A DNA stretch of 64,000 nucleotides from Camarhynchus parvulus (Eukaryota > Chordata > Aves > Passeriformes > Thraupidae). The notes beneath the pieces were generated by a model, which saw nothing but the letters and a program-made list of their open reading frames with translations, was not told where the DNA came from and searched no databases. A program made the translations under genes and the position numbers. Within the stretch, counting starts at the first letter, position 1, and each line of letters starts with the position of its first letter. Shown here one piece after another: positions 53,519 to 64,000 of the stretch. Where the stretch lies: NCBI RefSeq assembly GCF_901933205.1, contig NC_044590.1, positions 4,727,501 to 4,791,500 of the forward strand, given 5' to 3'.

Positions 53519-53868
53519 ACCCCATGAACCACCCCAGGGCCCCATGTACCAATCCATGAACCACCCCAGGGCCCCACATATCACCCTATGAACCACCCCA
53601 GGGCCCCATGTCCCAGTCCAGGGCCCCATCCACCCATGAACACCCAACATATACCCACACCATGCATACTACCAGCTTAAAACCCCATGTACACCAGAAC
53701 CCCAATACCACACCCCCCGTGTCCCACCCCAAGAACACCTCATGGCCCCACATATCACCCTATCACCCACCCTATGACTCCATGAACCACCCCAGGACCC
53801 CATGGCCCAGTGCAGAACCCCATGTACCACCCCAAGAACACCCCATGGCCCCATGATCCGCCCCACAG
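53519..53868. repeat. Minisatellite, ~32-bp unit, C-rich
   Basis: A 32-base unit built on ATGAACCACCCCAGGGCCCC starts at 53523, 53555 and 53587. Increasingly diverged copies follow to about 53868 (CCCCATGTACCACCCCAAGAAC type). Strand asymmetry is strong, with C far above G on the plus strand. Open frames on both strands here are repeats of the unit and are not genes. Confidence 0.92.
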
Positions 53869-56800
53869 CTCGGGCTGCTGCTGCCCCTGCTCACACAGCA
53901 GACCATCTGCACCCACCCTGTGCTCCTGCTCAGGGCTCACAGCAGTGCCCCACTGCCTGCACAAAGCTTCGCTGTTCCACACAGGCTCTTGTGTGGCTCA
54001 CCATGCCCCATCTCCCATGATGACAAAGATTAAATGAGTCATTCTTTAGCAAGGGTTTAGCTGGCCAAACACAACCTCATGGGGCTCTCTGACTGTAGCT
54101 CAAGCTGCTTAAATCTGTTCTACATGAGATTCCCCTAAGCCACAGAGGGTTAATTTAAAACTTGTGTTGGGGTGTTATCACAGCTTTCACTGCTGGTTTG
54201 ATAAAGCCCACAGTGCTCCAAGACCCAGTGTGGTAAGAATGAGTTTTCAGGGAGGTGCCTGAGTCAGCCAAGCAGTGTGCTCTTCTGGGAGAGAGGGAAT
54301 CTGACTCAAAATGCGCCTCACTTAGATCATGTCTGATACCAGTGCATGGGAAACAGTTGGTATTAGCAAGGCCCAGTAGCAAAGAGTTTAACTTGTCCAA
54401 GTCTGGGGACTGTTCTTTGAGTTTTCAGTGAGTGCCTGCTATTAAAATCCTTGTGCTGTAAATAGTCCAAAATCAACTATAATTTTAGCCTGTGACTCAA
54501 GCAGAATTTAAAAAAAAAAAGGCAAAACAAAACCACCACAAAAACATTTTAAAAGCATTTTAATTTCTGAGTTACAAAGCAGCTGAGACTGGACTGGGGG
54601 AGGGGACACTAATTCACCAACAGCAGGAATGAATGAGGCAGTGGCTTGTATTTAATGAGTTTTAAACATATTGGCCTTGAAACTCCAGGGAATACAGTGT
54701 CCCATCCATCCTGGCATTTCCATCATTGGAAGACTCCAGCCTAACATTTAAAATTTAGAGATTGGTGTTTGCATGGGATAATAGTTTAATCTTTTCGACA
54801 ATGGAGCTGCCTGCCTGGCAGTGCTGGGGAGGATTAGGTATTGAGATGCAGTTTTATGAATGGGGACAATCAGTCAGAGCTGTCAGGCTGGTTTTGTTTG
54901 GATTATCAAAGTGACATCCAGAAGTGAAGGTGTTCATAGGGAGCCAGATGTTAAATGCAGCAGGGCTTTGCCTTGCAGCAATTAGCAAACAGGTGAAGAG
55001 CCATTACAAAGGAAACTCACCTTGTGCAGACACAGACACGAAAATATTTGCAAACAGAAATCAAACAGGGCAAAATAGACTGTCCTGATACCACTGTCAG
55101 AAAGCATCCAGTACAGATCTCCCACTTGTCCCAGTCCCACTGGCTACCCTAAGCCATGCTGAATATTTACCTCCACATGAGGCCATGAAAAGCGGTGCCC
55201 TGTGTGCCAATGAACAGCACACCATGGCTGAGCTGCTTCTACACGCACAGGGCTCCTGCTGGGGCAGTGAAGTACTCAGTCTCACATTTGCCTCCACACC
55301 TGCTCCTCCTTGGGTGAATTTGCTGGGAATTGTTCAGTCCCAGCCAGGACACAGCCACACCAGGATGAGGTGGACTCTAATATTAATTTCTGACTTCTGT
55401 CCCCTGGACCAGCTCCTGGAGAGAACATCTCTCCATTCACTCAAAGACATCACACTTGTCTGAGTACAAGCTGAGCTTTCAGAACACTTGGGGGGGAAAA
55501 CCACACCACAGATGGCACAGAAAGGATATTTTCAGCTGCCTCCATTCCCAACAGTGCAGCAAAACATGAAACACATGAGCAGGTGAGGTCAGAGCACACA
55601 GACAGACCCTGTCTGTCATCAGCACAGCACAAATGGCCCCTGCAATTAAAAGCACAGGCTCTGTCTGGTTCTGGCATCATTCATTTCTGATAGCTGCTGC
55701 CATGCAAGAGGCTCTAGGTGAAACTAAACCTGGAAAACCATCATAATATATCACTTTTATCCCAATATCTGAAGTGAAAAGTATGCTTATGCTGGAATGT
55801 GACAATTTAAGTGCTGTTCCTGTCAATCTCCAAAAGCATTTGCAATCACATTGAGCTGCCCAAACTTCTTTGCTCCATTTGAAAATTTATGAGTAATAAA
55901 AAACAGTGTTGGGTGATGAGCATTGAGGACAGGTGATGCTGAAGTGAATTAGCATATGAAGTCTTGGGGACTTCTCTGTACCTCCTCACCCTGCAAGCAT
56001 CTGTCCCTTGGAATATTTTGATTATATATCAAAATATTATATATGTGGTCTTGGTTTGGAAGAACAGAGGTAAGTGGGAGCAGCAGGAAAAATGTGGTGT
56101 CTGAGCATGTCTGTGTCTGAACAGTGAGAAACACTGGGGTGGAGGCAGGGAAGAGCCCTGGGGGAGTCACTGATGGGCGACCTGCAGAGCCTCTCCTGTG
56201 TGATGGTAACCAAACAATTCCCATTACAGGGGGGATGGCTTCTCCTCCCCTCCCAGCGCCTCCATCCAGAGCACACTGTGTTCTCAGCCTGTGCACTCCC
56301 ATCCCCACACACCCTTTTTCCATGTGGGAAGCCTGAGGGCGGCCAAACAAAGGGATTTTTCAAATTTCATGTACTGTAAGTGCCATGGCCACAAACAAGA
56401 TGAAAAGAGGCCCCAGGCTCTGTGTCCTCTCCAAACGCACTCCTGCAGGGGCACTGCCTGTGCCAGGGCAGTTGCATGTCCTGTCTCTGTGCAGACAGGG
56501 TCCCCAGCTCCCCATCCAGCCTGGGACACCCAGCACAGGGCTTGGTTAATCATCCACAGAAGGAACACAGCCGTCTTTGTCAGAGCCCCGCGGGTGTAAA
56601 AGGCTCCCCAGGGAAGGGATGGGCATCGCTTGAAATTATGACACTAACGAGGGTCAAACACTCCTTGTTTCCCTTACATTGGTCCCACTGAGCCTGGGCA
56701 GCTGTGGAAAAGCTGCATCTGGAGCAGGGTGCCCACAGAGGGGACCCTGCCAACCTGCCAGGGCGGGCTCTGGACAGGGACAGGCTGGAATTGGTGGCAT

Positions 56801-56926
56801 GGGGCCGAGCACTCTGTGCCTCTGGCTCCCTGCCCCAGCAAGAGACACCTGGGCATGGCACAGAACACTGGCAGAGGCTCCCAGAACTCTGGTCTTGGAG
56901 GGAAATGCAGGTCAGCAATGCTACAA

Positions 56927-57315
56927 TGCCACAGACATCTTTTATGAAAAATCCTTTCCTTAGGAGTTTTGCTCCTGAGAAGCTGAGAGGCCTCAGGAAC
57001 AAAATGTAAACAATGGTTATCTGCTGCTGTGGAACGCAACAGGTGCATCTGTGATTGGTCTCATGTGGATGTTTCTAATTAATGGCCAGTCACAGCCCAG
57101 CTGGCTCGGACAGAGTCCGAGCCACAAGCCTTTGTTATCATTCTTTCCTTTTCTATTCTTAGCTTAGCTAGGCTTCTGATGAAATCCTTTCTTCTATTCT
57201 TTTAGTATAGTTTTAATATAATATATATCATAAAATAATAAATCAAGCCTTCAGAAACATGGAGTCAGATCCTCGTCTCTTCCCTCATCCTCAGACCCCT
57301 GTGAACACGGTCACA
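56927..57315 (+). mobile_element. Solo LTR of an endogenous retrovirus, ERVK-type (copy 1)
   Basis: The 389-base element starts TGCCACAGACATC, ends GAACACGGTCACA, and is flanked by a perfect 6-base target-site duplication CTACAA (56921-56926 and 57316-57321). TG...CA ends with a 6-base duplication fit a class-II (ERVK-like) LTR. A polyadenylation signal AATAAA lies at 57237-57242, so the LTR points plus. A perfect 10-bp stem with a 3-base loop sits at 57102-57124. No internal retroviral sequence is present on either side, so this is a solo LTR left by recombination. It is antisense to LAMA5, about 18.5 kb upstream of the ATG. Confidence 0.9.
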
Positions 57316-60300
57316 CTACAAGACTGGCTGCCACTGAAGCTCTGGTTGTCACTGGTGCCTTGGCTGTATAAAAATCTGCAGCCACATGTGCCTGGCAGTG
57401 TCCCTCAGGCTCAGAGGGGATGGAGCAATTTGGATTTTCCAAATTTTTGGATTGCTGTCTTGAAAACTGCAGTGTTCTTTCATCCCTTGCCTTCCCACTG
57501 CAGCCATGGCCTCCCTTGTTTTGGGGTGAGGCACAAATCCCTCATGAACAGAGTGGGGTTTGATATAAACCCCATCAACCTCTTCTCAACCAACTACACC
57601 ATGACAGCTCCTTAGCTCAATATCTTCTTGAAAACTGAATTATTTTTGCCTGCTAAGGTGCAGCAACTCAAGCAACAGCTTCTAGAAGTGCCTCCTTTGG
57701 GGCTGGACCTCAGAACAGCCCAAACCACTCCACAAACGCTCCCCACATTTCTTGTGTTCAATCACAAATCTTAAGGAAAGCCCAAGCCATGGTGGCCTGA
57801 GGTGAAGCCACAGTGGGCATGGTGACACCAGAGCTGTGTACACTCCCGGGATGGTGTTTGTTTTTAAACTCAGAAATGGGGACTGAGGTCATGTTGGTGT
57901 GGGCTGGGGACTGACCACAGGCTGCCCCGCGTGGGCCGACCCACTGTCATCCCAGGACCTACAGCAGCCAGGAGAAATGTGCGTGGGCAGAATTCCTGCA
58001 TCCACAACTGGCCTCACAAATCAGATAATACCATGGGAAAATGCAGGGATGGCCCCTGGGGAGGCAATCCTGTATCCCCAACAGCCTTCTTGAGAGTGGC
58101 TCTGGAGCTGTCACCCCTGCACAAAATGCCCCTGGGCTTCTGTGGCTGCAGCAGATGCTGAATTGTTTGAGAGCAGAATCCCAAACAAACTGCCTGCATC
58201 TGAGCAATTAGAGAGAAAAAGAAGTATATTCTACCAGCCAACTGCTTAATTATCGAGGGTATTAAGCACAGCATGCAGCTAATAGCAAAGCTTTGGATTT
58301 TCAGGACAAGCCTTTCTCCCTGCTCTGTTTGTTGGAAAGAATCTGAGAAATAATAGGATCACCACTCATTCCCAGCAGTACCAGCCCTGCTGTGGGCTGG
58401 GATGGAAATGCCACTGTTCTGGGCACAAGCTCTGTGCTCTGCTCCCAAGGGAAAGGGTGGACTTTCAAGAATTGGGCAAGATTCCCATGGTGGGGAGAAT
58501 TCCCTGGGTAGGTTTGTACTGCCCTGTGACCATAGCTGGCTTTCTGTCATTCCCTGAGCCCCGGGATGGGCAGGGCAGAGGATTTGGGGGTGTGGAAGAG
58601 GGCAGAGCCCTGGGAGCTCTGGGGATCCCACACTCTGGAAGCCCTGCAGGGAGATAATGCTGCCACTGGGTGATGAGCCCGCTGGCACTGCTGACACAGC
58701 ATTTCTTTTCAAATGTAAACACTTGTGCATGGTCCAAGAAAGCATTTCACACTGCCCAGCCCAAGCATTTTAATAAAAACCCTCCTCTCCCCGAGTCTTG
58801 TTTAAGAACCTCAATTTAATTTCCATTAAGTTAATGAACATTAGTGTTTGTTATCTTCACTTTGCTTTCTGGACTGTCTTTCAAGCGTATTTAAGTTTTT
58901 CCCTGCAGATTTCATGAGAAGAAATTCAGCTTTTTAAAAAAATGCGAGAGGAAAAGGAAGCTAGCAGTAAAACATCTGATACTGCAAGACATGATAAAAT
59001 CAGGGGAGCTGGCAGAGCTGGCAGGCTGCCCTCTCCTCCTCCAGCCCTGGCCTGTGTCCCTTTGTGAATTGGCCTTTGTTTGCTGCAGATTCACTCTAGC
59101 GGTTTCTCACACCAGAAATTAAGCCCTATTTTATCCAAACCTGGCCCAGAGGGCCTTTGGCTCCCAGCCAGAACATACAGAGCATTTCTTTTTATTTGTT
59201 CTTCTTTTCTCTGTCTCTCTCCCTGCAGGGTACTGCTATTATTATTATTATTATTTTTTAAATCTTGCATTTTACTGATTAAAGCGCTTACATCCATGTT
59301 GATACATTTGTTTTGTGGTGCCTTTGGGGTCATCAGGAAGCACAGATTATTCTGGATTGGAAGGGAGCTGGGAAAAGCTGAGGAGAAAACCAGGATGCTA
59401 TCAGGCATTCCTTTGGTACTGACACATGGGCACTGATATCAGCCTGCTGCTGCTGATTCAGGGCTGGGGAGGAGGGAAATTTGGATAGGTTGAGATGGGC
59501 TGTGATGTGCCTGAGGAGGGCTCAGGGACAGGCTGTTATCAGCAGGATGGGCTGTGTGTGGTGGGACAGGCTCCTGTCCCAGCCCAGGCTGTCCCTGAGC
59601 CCACCACAGCAGCCCTGCCCTCAGTGCCACCTCCAAAACCACAGAAAGCAGCACCCAGGGCTGCTCTCAGCACAATCCTGGCATTCAGGGAGGGACACAC
59701 AGCCCTCTCAGCTGGGTGTAAGTAGCTTCAGAAAGGGGTGAAAATCTGCATCTGAGAGACAGTGAATTCTGACATTGAATCCAGGCATGGAGGTTTGAGA
59801 GCAGAGAGCTTTCAGCAGCTCACAGATGCTGCCACCTTCCTAATTCACAAGGTTTGGGGTCAGGAGCACCTCAGAAGTCACTGAGTGTCCCCTGCACGCT
59901 CTGTGCCCCTCAGGGGTGCCAGCACCTTGCTCTGCCTCTGGCCTCTCTGCTTGGTCTCAGACCACAAGATGTAGGCTGAAATCTCTAATGGGGGAGAAAG
60001 AGCAGAATCAAATGGGGAAATATTAGAAGATTGTTGGACAAAAAAGGTTTTCTTGGCATCTTTCAGATTTTCCTTGCCATCCTCCTGTTATCTCAGTTCC
60101 TCGTTCATATCTAGTTTCCATTTCCACCTTCAAATTCTCTTTCCTGATCCTAGAGATCTGACTGTGTGCAGGCTGTTTCCAACAGATAACTAGCTCCCCC
60201 CTATCACTGACTGAGCCCTTTCCCTTCCTTCTGTCCCACCCTGAGATGAGACCTTGTGCAATTGTCTGGTTTTAACCCCCAAGGGCTGCCTGCCTTTGTC

Positions 60301-61318
60301 TGATAAGACCTGGACCCTGTAAACATTTGCTGAAAAGCATGGAAAAAATAACTGCATCTACAACAACCTCTAGCAGGGTAGAGAGCAGTGTCTTTATCCA
60401 GATCTGGAGTTGACTGTCTCCTTAAATCAATTTAAACTGAAATAAGATCCATTCCTCCCTCGTTCCCTATGCAAAAGTCAGCTGTAATCCCAGGACACTG
60501 AGTCTTGCACAGGCTGGGGAGCAGAATGTGCCTGTGACAGGAGTGCTGGGCAATTTATCACAGGAGATTACACTCGAGGGTGCTCATGTGACTGGGATTT
60601 AACAGTCAATTAAATAACACCAACACTTCTAACAAAGGAGCTGGGGTTAAGGAAGGACTCCAAAATGACTGCTTTTCCTTCCCAGCTCTGATGCCAGCCC
60701 TGGGAATCTCCCTGTTGTTAACCCAGATGTTCAATTAAAGCTGACAGGAACAAATAAAATTGTTCTGAGATGTCCCTACAATGGAGTCAGATATCAGGTC
60801 TGCCCCTGAGGCAGTTTGTAGGAAGCTGTCCCATGTCTTGGACTTTATCAAAAGGATCCCAGCCCTGTGTTTAGTGCCAGTGATTGCACTGCTGCTGCTC
60901 AGGTCGTTTCTGGGGAGCAGACAGGGAAGTGCTGCTTCTTGTCAGGATCAGCCAGCGCCAGCCAGGGCAGATGGACACGGTGCTGCTGCTTCAGAAGGAC
61001 ACAGCCAGCTGCCCACACATCCACCAGAACACGTGGCAGGGCAGGGCTTGCACACTGAGCTCAGTGTCTGGGCCCCACAGAGCTCATAAATACACAAAAC
61101 CTCTCCTTCCCCATCTCTTCCAGCAGGCAGCAGTGCCTCCCTCCAGATCTCTTGTGGCTTTCCTTGAAATTCCCCCCAAATTGGGAGCACCTCAGTCTTG
61201 CCAGATGTTCCCTCCTTCCTGTCCCACTGAGTGTGCCCATTGCTCCTGCAGTTATCCTGCTGTATCCCTCCTCACAAGCAGACTCACCCCCAGTGCTCAG
61301 GAATCTCCTGCTCTGCTG
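57316..61318. other. Intergenic DNA between the two LTRs
   Basis: Four kilobases without a recognisable gene. An (ATT)n run of about 18 bases lies near 59237-59254. AT-rich DNA at 58800-58930 has several TTAA/TAAT motifs. Nothing else could be supported. Confidence 0.65.
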
Positions 61319-61891
61319 TGTGGTGTTGATGGGGGCCCCCAGGACGAGGTGAGAGGTGAGAATTTGACTCCAAGTTCTCAGAAGGCTGATATATTATATT
61401 ATATTATATTATATTATATTATATTATATTATATTATATTATATTATATTATATTATATTATATTATATTATATTATATTATATTATATTATATTATATT
61501 ATATTATATTATATTACATTTTATTACATTTTATTACATTTTATTACATTTTATTACATCATATTACATCATATCATATTATATTATATTACATCATATC
61601 ATGAAATGATATATTAAAACTCTACTAAAGAAAGAGAAAGGAGACATCAGAAGGCTAAACAAGAATGAATAATAAAAACCTGTGACAGACCAGAGTCCTG
61701 ACACAGCTGGACTGGGATTGGTCATTAATTAAAAACAATTCACATGGAACCAATCAAAGATGCACCTGTTGGGAAGCCACCTCCACACCACAGTCCAAGC
61801 AAGCAGATAATTATTATTTACATTTCTTTTCTGAGGCCTCTCAGGGGGAAAATCCTGGCGAAGGGATTTTTCAGAAAATATCATGGTGACA
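61319..61891 (-). mobile_element. Solo LTR, related to copy 1, with an internal ATATT expansion (copy 2)
   Basis: Read on the minus strand, this element aligns with the 56927-57315 LTR through most of its length. Shared blocks include GATTGGT, TAATTAATG, CAGCTG, CTTCTGATG and the CTTCTGA-AA-TTGGAGTCA 3' part. It is clearly more diverged and lacks the internal stem. Ends are TGTCACC...CACCACA, with flanks CACCAG and CAGCAG on the minus strand, a 6-base duplication with one mismatch. The AT-rich zone that holds the AATAAA signal in copy 1 is here replaced by a long pentamer repeat, and I find no AATAAA near the expected place. No retroviral coding sequence adjoins it. Confidence 0.82.
61391..61600. 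repeat. (ATATT)n microsatellite inside the LTR
   Basis: About 125 bases of pure ATATT (25 units, 61391-61515) are followed by about 85 bases of variant units (ACATTTTATT, then ATCATATTAC types). The variants are grouped on one side, as expected for a decaying edge. A 241-codon plus-strand frame that ends in a Tyr-Ile-Ile-Leu repeat is translation of this array and is not a gene. Confidence 0.95.
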
Positions 61892-64000
61892 CTGGTGGCA
61901 TCAGCTCCAGTCCCACATTTCTCTGCTCTTTATCTGACTACCAAGCCCCTCTGTCTGTCCTCACAGCTCACCTCTGCTGTTCTGGTGGGGTCCCTGTGCC
62001 CTCCCTGCCTGGCCAGGAGAGGCTTGCCCAGAGCTGAGCAGCATCTCCTGCACCTCGTGCAGCACCTCCCAGCCCTGCAGCAGGATCACACAGGCTCATG
62101 GTCCCAGCATTCACCTGAGCAGCTCCTTTCAGCAGCTTGCTGCTCTATTCACCCTTCACTAACCACCAAACATTTGCATCTGTTCTTATATTGTATGGCT
62201 TTTTACAAGAGTAAAGAAAAAAAAAAATATTTGTGGTGCTTTTTGCTCATTTCATCAGTTTCTTCCCCTAAATTCTGCTTTCCAGGGCTGTTCTTTGGGA
62301 ATCCCACTTTGCACTGGGGATTCAGAGCTGGGTGTTAGCACACAACAACCCTTCTGCTTGGGCACAAACAAAGCATGTTTAGAAGTTACCTGATAAATAG
62401 AAGGGCACAGCTTTTGTGACCCAAGTCTCCTCACCACACCAGTCAGGAAGGGGCTGCTGCACTCTTGTGAAGCTGGCCAAGATGCTGAATTTTTTCCCAT
62501 GGCAAAAGAAACAACTTTCCCCATTCCATATTCTATCTCGCTCATGGGGTGAGTCCAGAGTTTTGTTTTGTAGGTTCCTCTGAAAGCATCAGAGCTGTTC
62601 CCAGTGTCCTGTTCTGGACAATTCGTCCCAGCAGTGTGTGACATGGTGTTTTCCTAAAAGACCATTTTATAAGGTCACTTCATCATCTGGTCCCTGTTCC
62701 ATGAGGTCATTCAAAAGTCACAACACTGGAGTCAAAATCCCCTTATGCTCATTTTGGTGTATTGGAAACCACCGGAGGATATTTGCTGGAAGAGACAAAA
62801 TGTGGCTGAAATAAATCCACAGATTTTCCCCTAACAGAGTTGCTAGAATAATATCAAGATCATGACTCCCCCTCACTCCTCATAATTGCTGCAGCACAGT
62901 CCTAAAAGGGGGGCTGACCACAATACAGATATTTTTTTCATGTAGGAGGAAGGAGTTGTTGAGAAATCTCTTGGAGCATGTGAATGTCAGCCTGATATTT
63001 TATTTGGGCTCTTTGACCGGATGCTCATTTTCTCACATCTACATCATTGTTTAACACCAAATCCACACCTCTCCATGAAGAAGCTGTGGGATTTTTTCCA
63101 AACAGTAAATGTACATTGTCTGCCTTGATTGTATTAGGATGTAGTACCTAAAAAATAAACCAAACAACTAATGCTTGAGGTAAAACAAGAATTAAGAGAC
63201 AAAACCATGGTGTGGTCTTGTGTCCTTCTAATCAAATAATCTTCCTCTGCAGTGGCAGGGATGGCACCAGAGGGTGACAGTGACCAGAGAAGGTGGTGTC
63301 ATCCTTGTGTTTGTGCTTCAGAAAGGGCAGGGCTGGCAGGTGTCTATTTACAGCTCCCAGGAGAGACACTGACCTTGTGTCTTAACAAAGACTTCATATT
63401 CCACCAGACACTTGAAGCTCAGACCCAAAAGCCAGCACTTAAACAAGCTCCCTGCTTCTGGCATGTTGTTTGTGCCGATATTTGCTGCTTTAATCACAAG
63501 TGACAGCCAAGCAGTAATTTGGGCTGTTCATTAGAGCAGCCCCATGTCCTGCTCCTTCTGAAGCCAACACAGATATTCAGAATTAGCATTCCCACAGAGT
63601 TTTCCAGGAAGTGGTGGTTTCTGGGAAGCTGAAGGATAGAATGGAAATTGCTGATCGGAACAAGAAGCTGGAGCTCCCTTGAGGGGACACACAAAGCAGC
63701 ACGGGATGCTGCCGACACTCTGTTTGAATTGGGTGGATTTATGAGCTTTTCTGATAAGAGCTGTTATCTGGGGCTGGAATCAGACCCCACCCCCTTTGCT
63801 GGAATTTCTCTTGGTTTGTTCTGTTCCCAACTCTGAGCACTTCTGGAGAGTGTCCACCCCGTCTCTTGCAAATTCATGAAAATGGGAATCTAAGGCTAAT
63901 GGTATCCTGTGGATTTGAATGAAAGGCTGCTCTGACCTTAGGGATGCAGGAGCTCTTTAGGCTGGGCAGGAGCAGCAGGAGCAGCCTGGCAGCTCCAGCT
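61892..64000. other. Intergenic DNA at the right edge
   Basis: I see no gene, no CpG island and no clear mobile element in these 2.1 kb. An A-rich run near 62214-62229 is the only simple sequence of note. Confidence 0.65.

Larger units (their letters stand above)
38761..56926. other. Intergenic DNA upstream of LAMA5
   Basis: I find no coding exon on either strand over these 18 kb. RPS21, the upstream neighbour in mammals, has no recognisable exon here. Contents worth listing separately are an A-rich stretch (39484-39536), an AT-rich palindromic locus (39680-39852), short AAT repeats near 44283, paired TAATTA motifs (47483-47500), T-rich DNA (50701-50735), a CpG-retaining segment (50820-51140) with A-rich DNA after it (51155-51225), and a minisatellite (53519-53868). 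Confidence 0.65.

Noticed and set aside
53432..53982. Gly/Trp-rich and Pro/His-rich open frames
   Set aside because: These are reading frames of the 32-bp minisatellite on either strand.
60884..61609. 241-codon plus-strand open frame ending in a Tyr-Ile-Ile-Leu repeat
   Set aside because: The repeat is translation of the ATATT microsatellite and the remainder shows no family resemblance.
56927..61891. A full provirus bounded by the two LTRs
   Set aside because: The LTRs are in opposite orientation, differ markedly, have separate target-site duplications, and nothing retroviral lies between them.
1..64000. CRISPR arrays, phage defence systems, operons or tRNA/rRNA genes
   Set aside because: Nothing of the kind is seen. 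The splice structure, CpG island and LTRs show vertebrate nuclear DNA.
1..64000. CR1 LINE fragments
   Set aside because: Expected in a bird genome, but I could not identify the 3' octamer repeats or reverse-transcriptase coding with confidence, so none is annotated. A repeat search would probably add a few old copies.

Overview
The window looks like avian nuclear DNA, most likely from a songbird. It has long, intron-rich, CpG-poor stretches, one GC-rich CpG island at a promoter, and very little coding sequence. Two related solo LTRs resemble a class-II (ERVK-type) family that I recall as common in passerine genomes. That family assignment is from memory and was not searched.

The only gene I can support is LAMA5 (laminin subunit alpha-5), on the minus strand, and only its 5' end. 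Exon 1 carries the start codon, signal peptide and start of the laminin N-terminal (LN) domain at 38136-38432. Exon 2 is at 32400-32552 and exon 3 at 2184-2301. Together they encode the first 189 residues plus one base of codon 190. All three reading frames join in phase and all four visible splice sites are consensus. The rest of the gene lies beyond base 1.

Layout: 1-2183 is the start of intron 3. 2302-32399 is a 30.1 kb intron 2 without recognisable coding sequence. 32553-38135 is intron 1 (5.6 kb). 37.9-38.75 kb is the CpG island and promoter. 38.76-64 kb is upstream intergenic DNA in which I find no exon of any neighbour, including RPS21, which lies upstream of LAMA5 in mammals.

Structural features are: a duplicated ~370 bp block on both sides of exon 2, whose distal copy supplies that exon's polypyrimidine tract; a duplicated 43-bp G-quadruplex-prone unit and an inverted SOX-type site in the promoter; two solo LTRs (56.9 kb and 61.3 kb), one with a large internal ATATT expansion; a 32-bp minisatellite at 53.5 kb; an AT-rich palindromic locus at 39.7 kb; and a CpG-retaining island of sequence at 50.8-51.1 kb. 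I see no prokaryotic-type system, CRISPR array, tRNA or rRNA, or intact transposon. The many open frames of 60-250 codons are chance or shadow frames.
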